Shown here: positions 6,824 to 6,962 of the stretch, piece by piece
How positions within the stretch are numbered: the first letter of the stretch is position 1
Layout of the letters: every line of letters starts with the position of its first letter
Source of the DNA: Alphaproteobacteria bacterium
GTDB lineage: Bacteria > Pseudomonadota > Alphaproteobacteria > Puniceispirillales > Puniceispirillaceae
Direction: 5' to 3'
Length of the DNA: 6,962 bases
NCBI GenBank assembly: GCA_009936885.1
Contig: JAACDT010000201.1
Span: 1 to 6,962 of the forward strand
Notes under the pieces: model-generated
Database searches by the model: none
What the model was told of the DNA's origin: nothing
What the model saw: the letters and a program-made list of their open reading frames with translations, nothing else
Translations under genes and position numbers: made by a program

Positions 6824-6962
6824 ATGGCAAATGTAGCGGTAATAGGAACCCAGTGGGGGGATGAAGGTAAAGGTAAAATAGTCGATTGGCCATCAGAGCG
6901 AGCAGATATCGTTGTTCGCTTTCAAGGCGGGCATAATGCCGGTCATACCTTAGTCATTGACG
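6824..6962 (+). CDS. purA: Adenylosuccinate synthetase, N-terminal fragment (cut by window edge)
   Basis: Forms adenylosuccinate from IMP and aspartate with GTP, the first committed step to AMP. Only the first 46 residues are present, but they are diagnostic: [11 protein letters not shown] (8-18) is the GTP-binding loop with catalytic D13, and [11 protein letters not shown] (32-42) carries catalytic H41, both at the E. coli positions. The start at ATG 6824 is supported by AAGG (6813-6816), which overlaps the hisZ stop codon and lies seven bases upstream, a layout suggesting translational coupling to hisZ. Residues 21-24 read DWPS, with Pro at a position where I would expect Leu in alphaproteobacterial PurA. 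The frame is open to the right edge with no sign of damage. Confidence 0.96.
   Translation, partial: MANVAVIGTQWGDEGKGKIVDWPSERADIVVRFQGGHNAGHTLVID

Noticed and set aside
1..6962. Search for mobile elements, CRISPR repeats, tRNA or rRNA genes, or defence-type genes
   Set aside because: No transposase, integrase, regularly spaced repeat or structured RNA gene was seen; the window is filled by housekeeping biosynthesis genes.

Overview
The window is a compact, moderately AT-rich stretch of bacterial chromosome. All genes lie on the plus strand with short gaps: the tail of an upstream gene (probably ftsH), then folP, glmM, serC, serA, hisZ and the first 46 codons of purA. Family features point to an Alphaproteobacterium. 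SerC is of the alphaproteobacterial/Methanosarcina type, FolP has an N-terminal extension of about 108 residues of the kind I recall from that class, and serC-serA, hisZ and purA follow one another. The AT-rich composition would fit a marine or streamlined lineage (SAR116-like, for example), but this placement is inference and not proven by the sequence.

Region by region: bases 1-64 are most likely the hydrophilic C-terminal tail of the membrane protease FtsH, consistent with the widespread ftsH-folP-glmM order. folP (98-1210) makes the folate precursor dihydropteroate. A 70-base gap with a possible promoter leads to glmM (1281-2627), which makes glucosamine-1-phosphate for the cell envelope. 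The 166-base gap that follows is the longest non-coding stretch. Its first 80 or so bases are very AT-rich, with no convincing terminator. The rest holds a good sigma-70-like promoter, a perfect 7-bp inverted repeat and the ribosome binding site for serC. serC (2794-3951) and serA (3966-5549) are 14 bases apart and form a serine-biosynthesis operon. A 104-base gap with a perfect TATAAT box precedes hisZ (5654-6814), the regulatory subunit of ATP phosphoribosyltransferase. purA starts 9 bases after hisZ and runs off the right edge.

The genes are linked by metabolism. SerC and SerA make serine, the source of glycine and one-carbon units. FolP supplies the folate that carries those units. HisZ and PurA act in the histidine and purine pathways that consume them and share AICAR/ATP chemistry. 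GlmM belongs to envelope synthesis and is there through the old ftsH-folP-glmM linkage.

Every gene looks intact apart from the two cut by the window edges. I saw no mobile element, CRISPR array, tRNA, rRNA or phage-like gene, and nothing that amounts to an undescribed protein system. The most interesting non-coding signal is the serC leader (2710-2793), where a promoter, a perfect inverted repeat and possible competing pairings sit just ahead of the serine operon.
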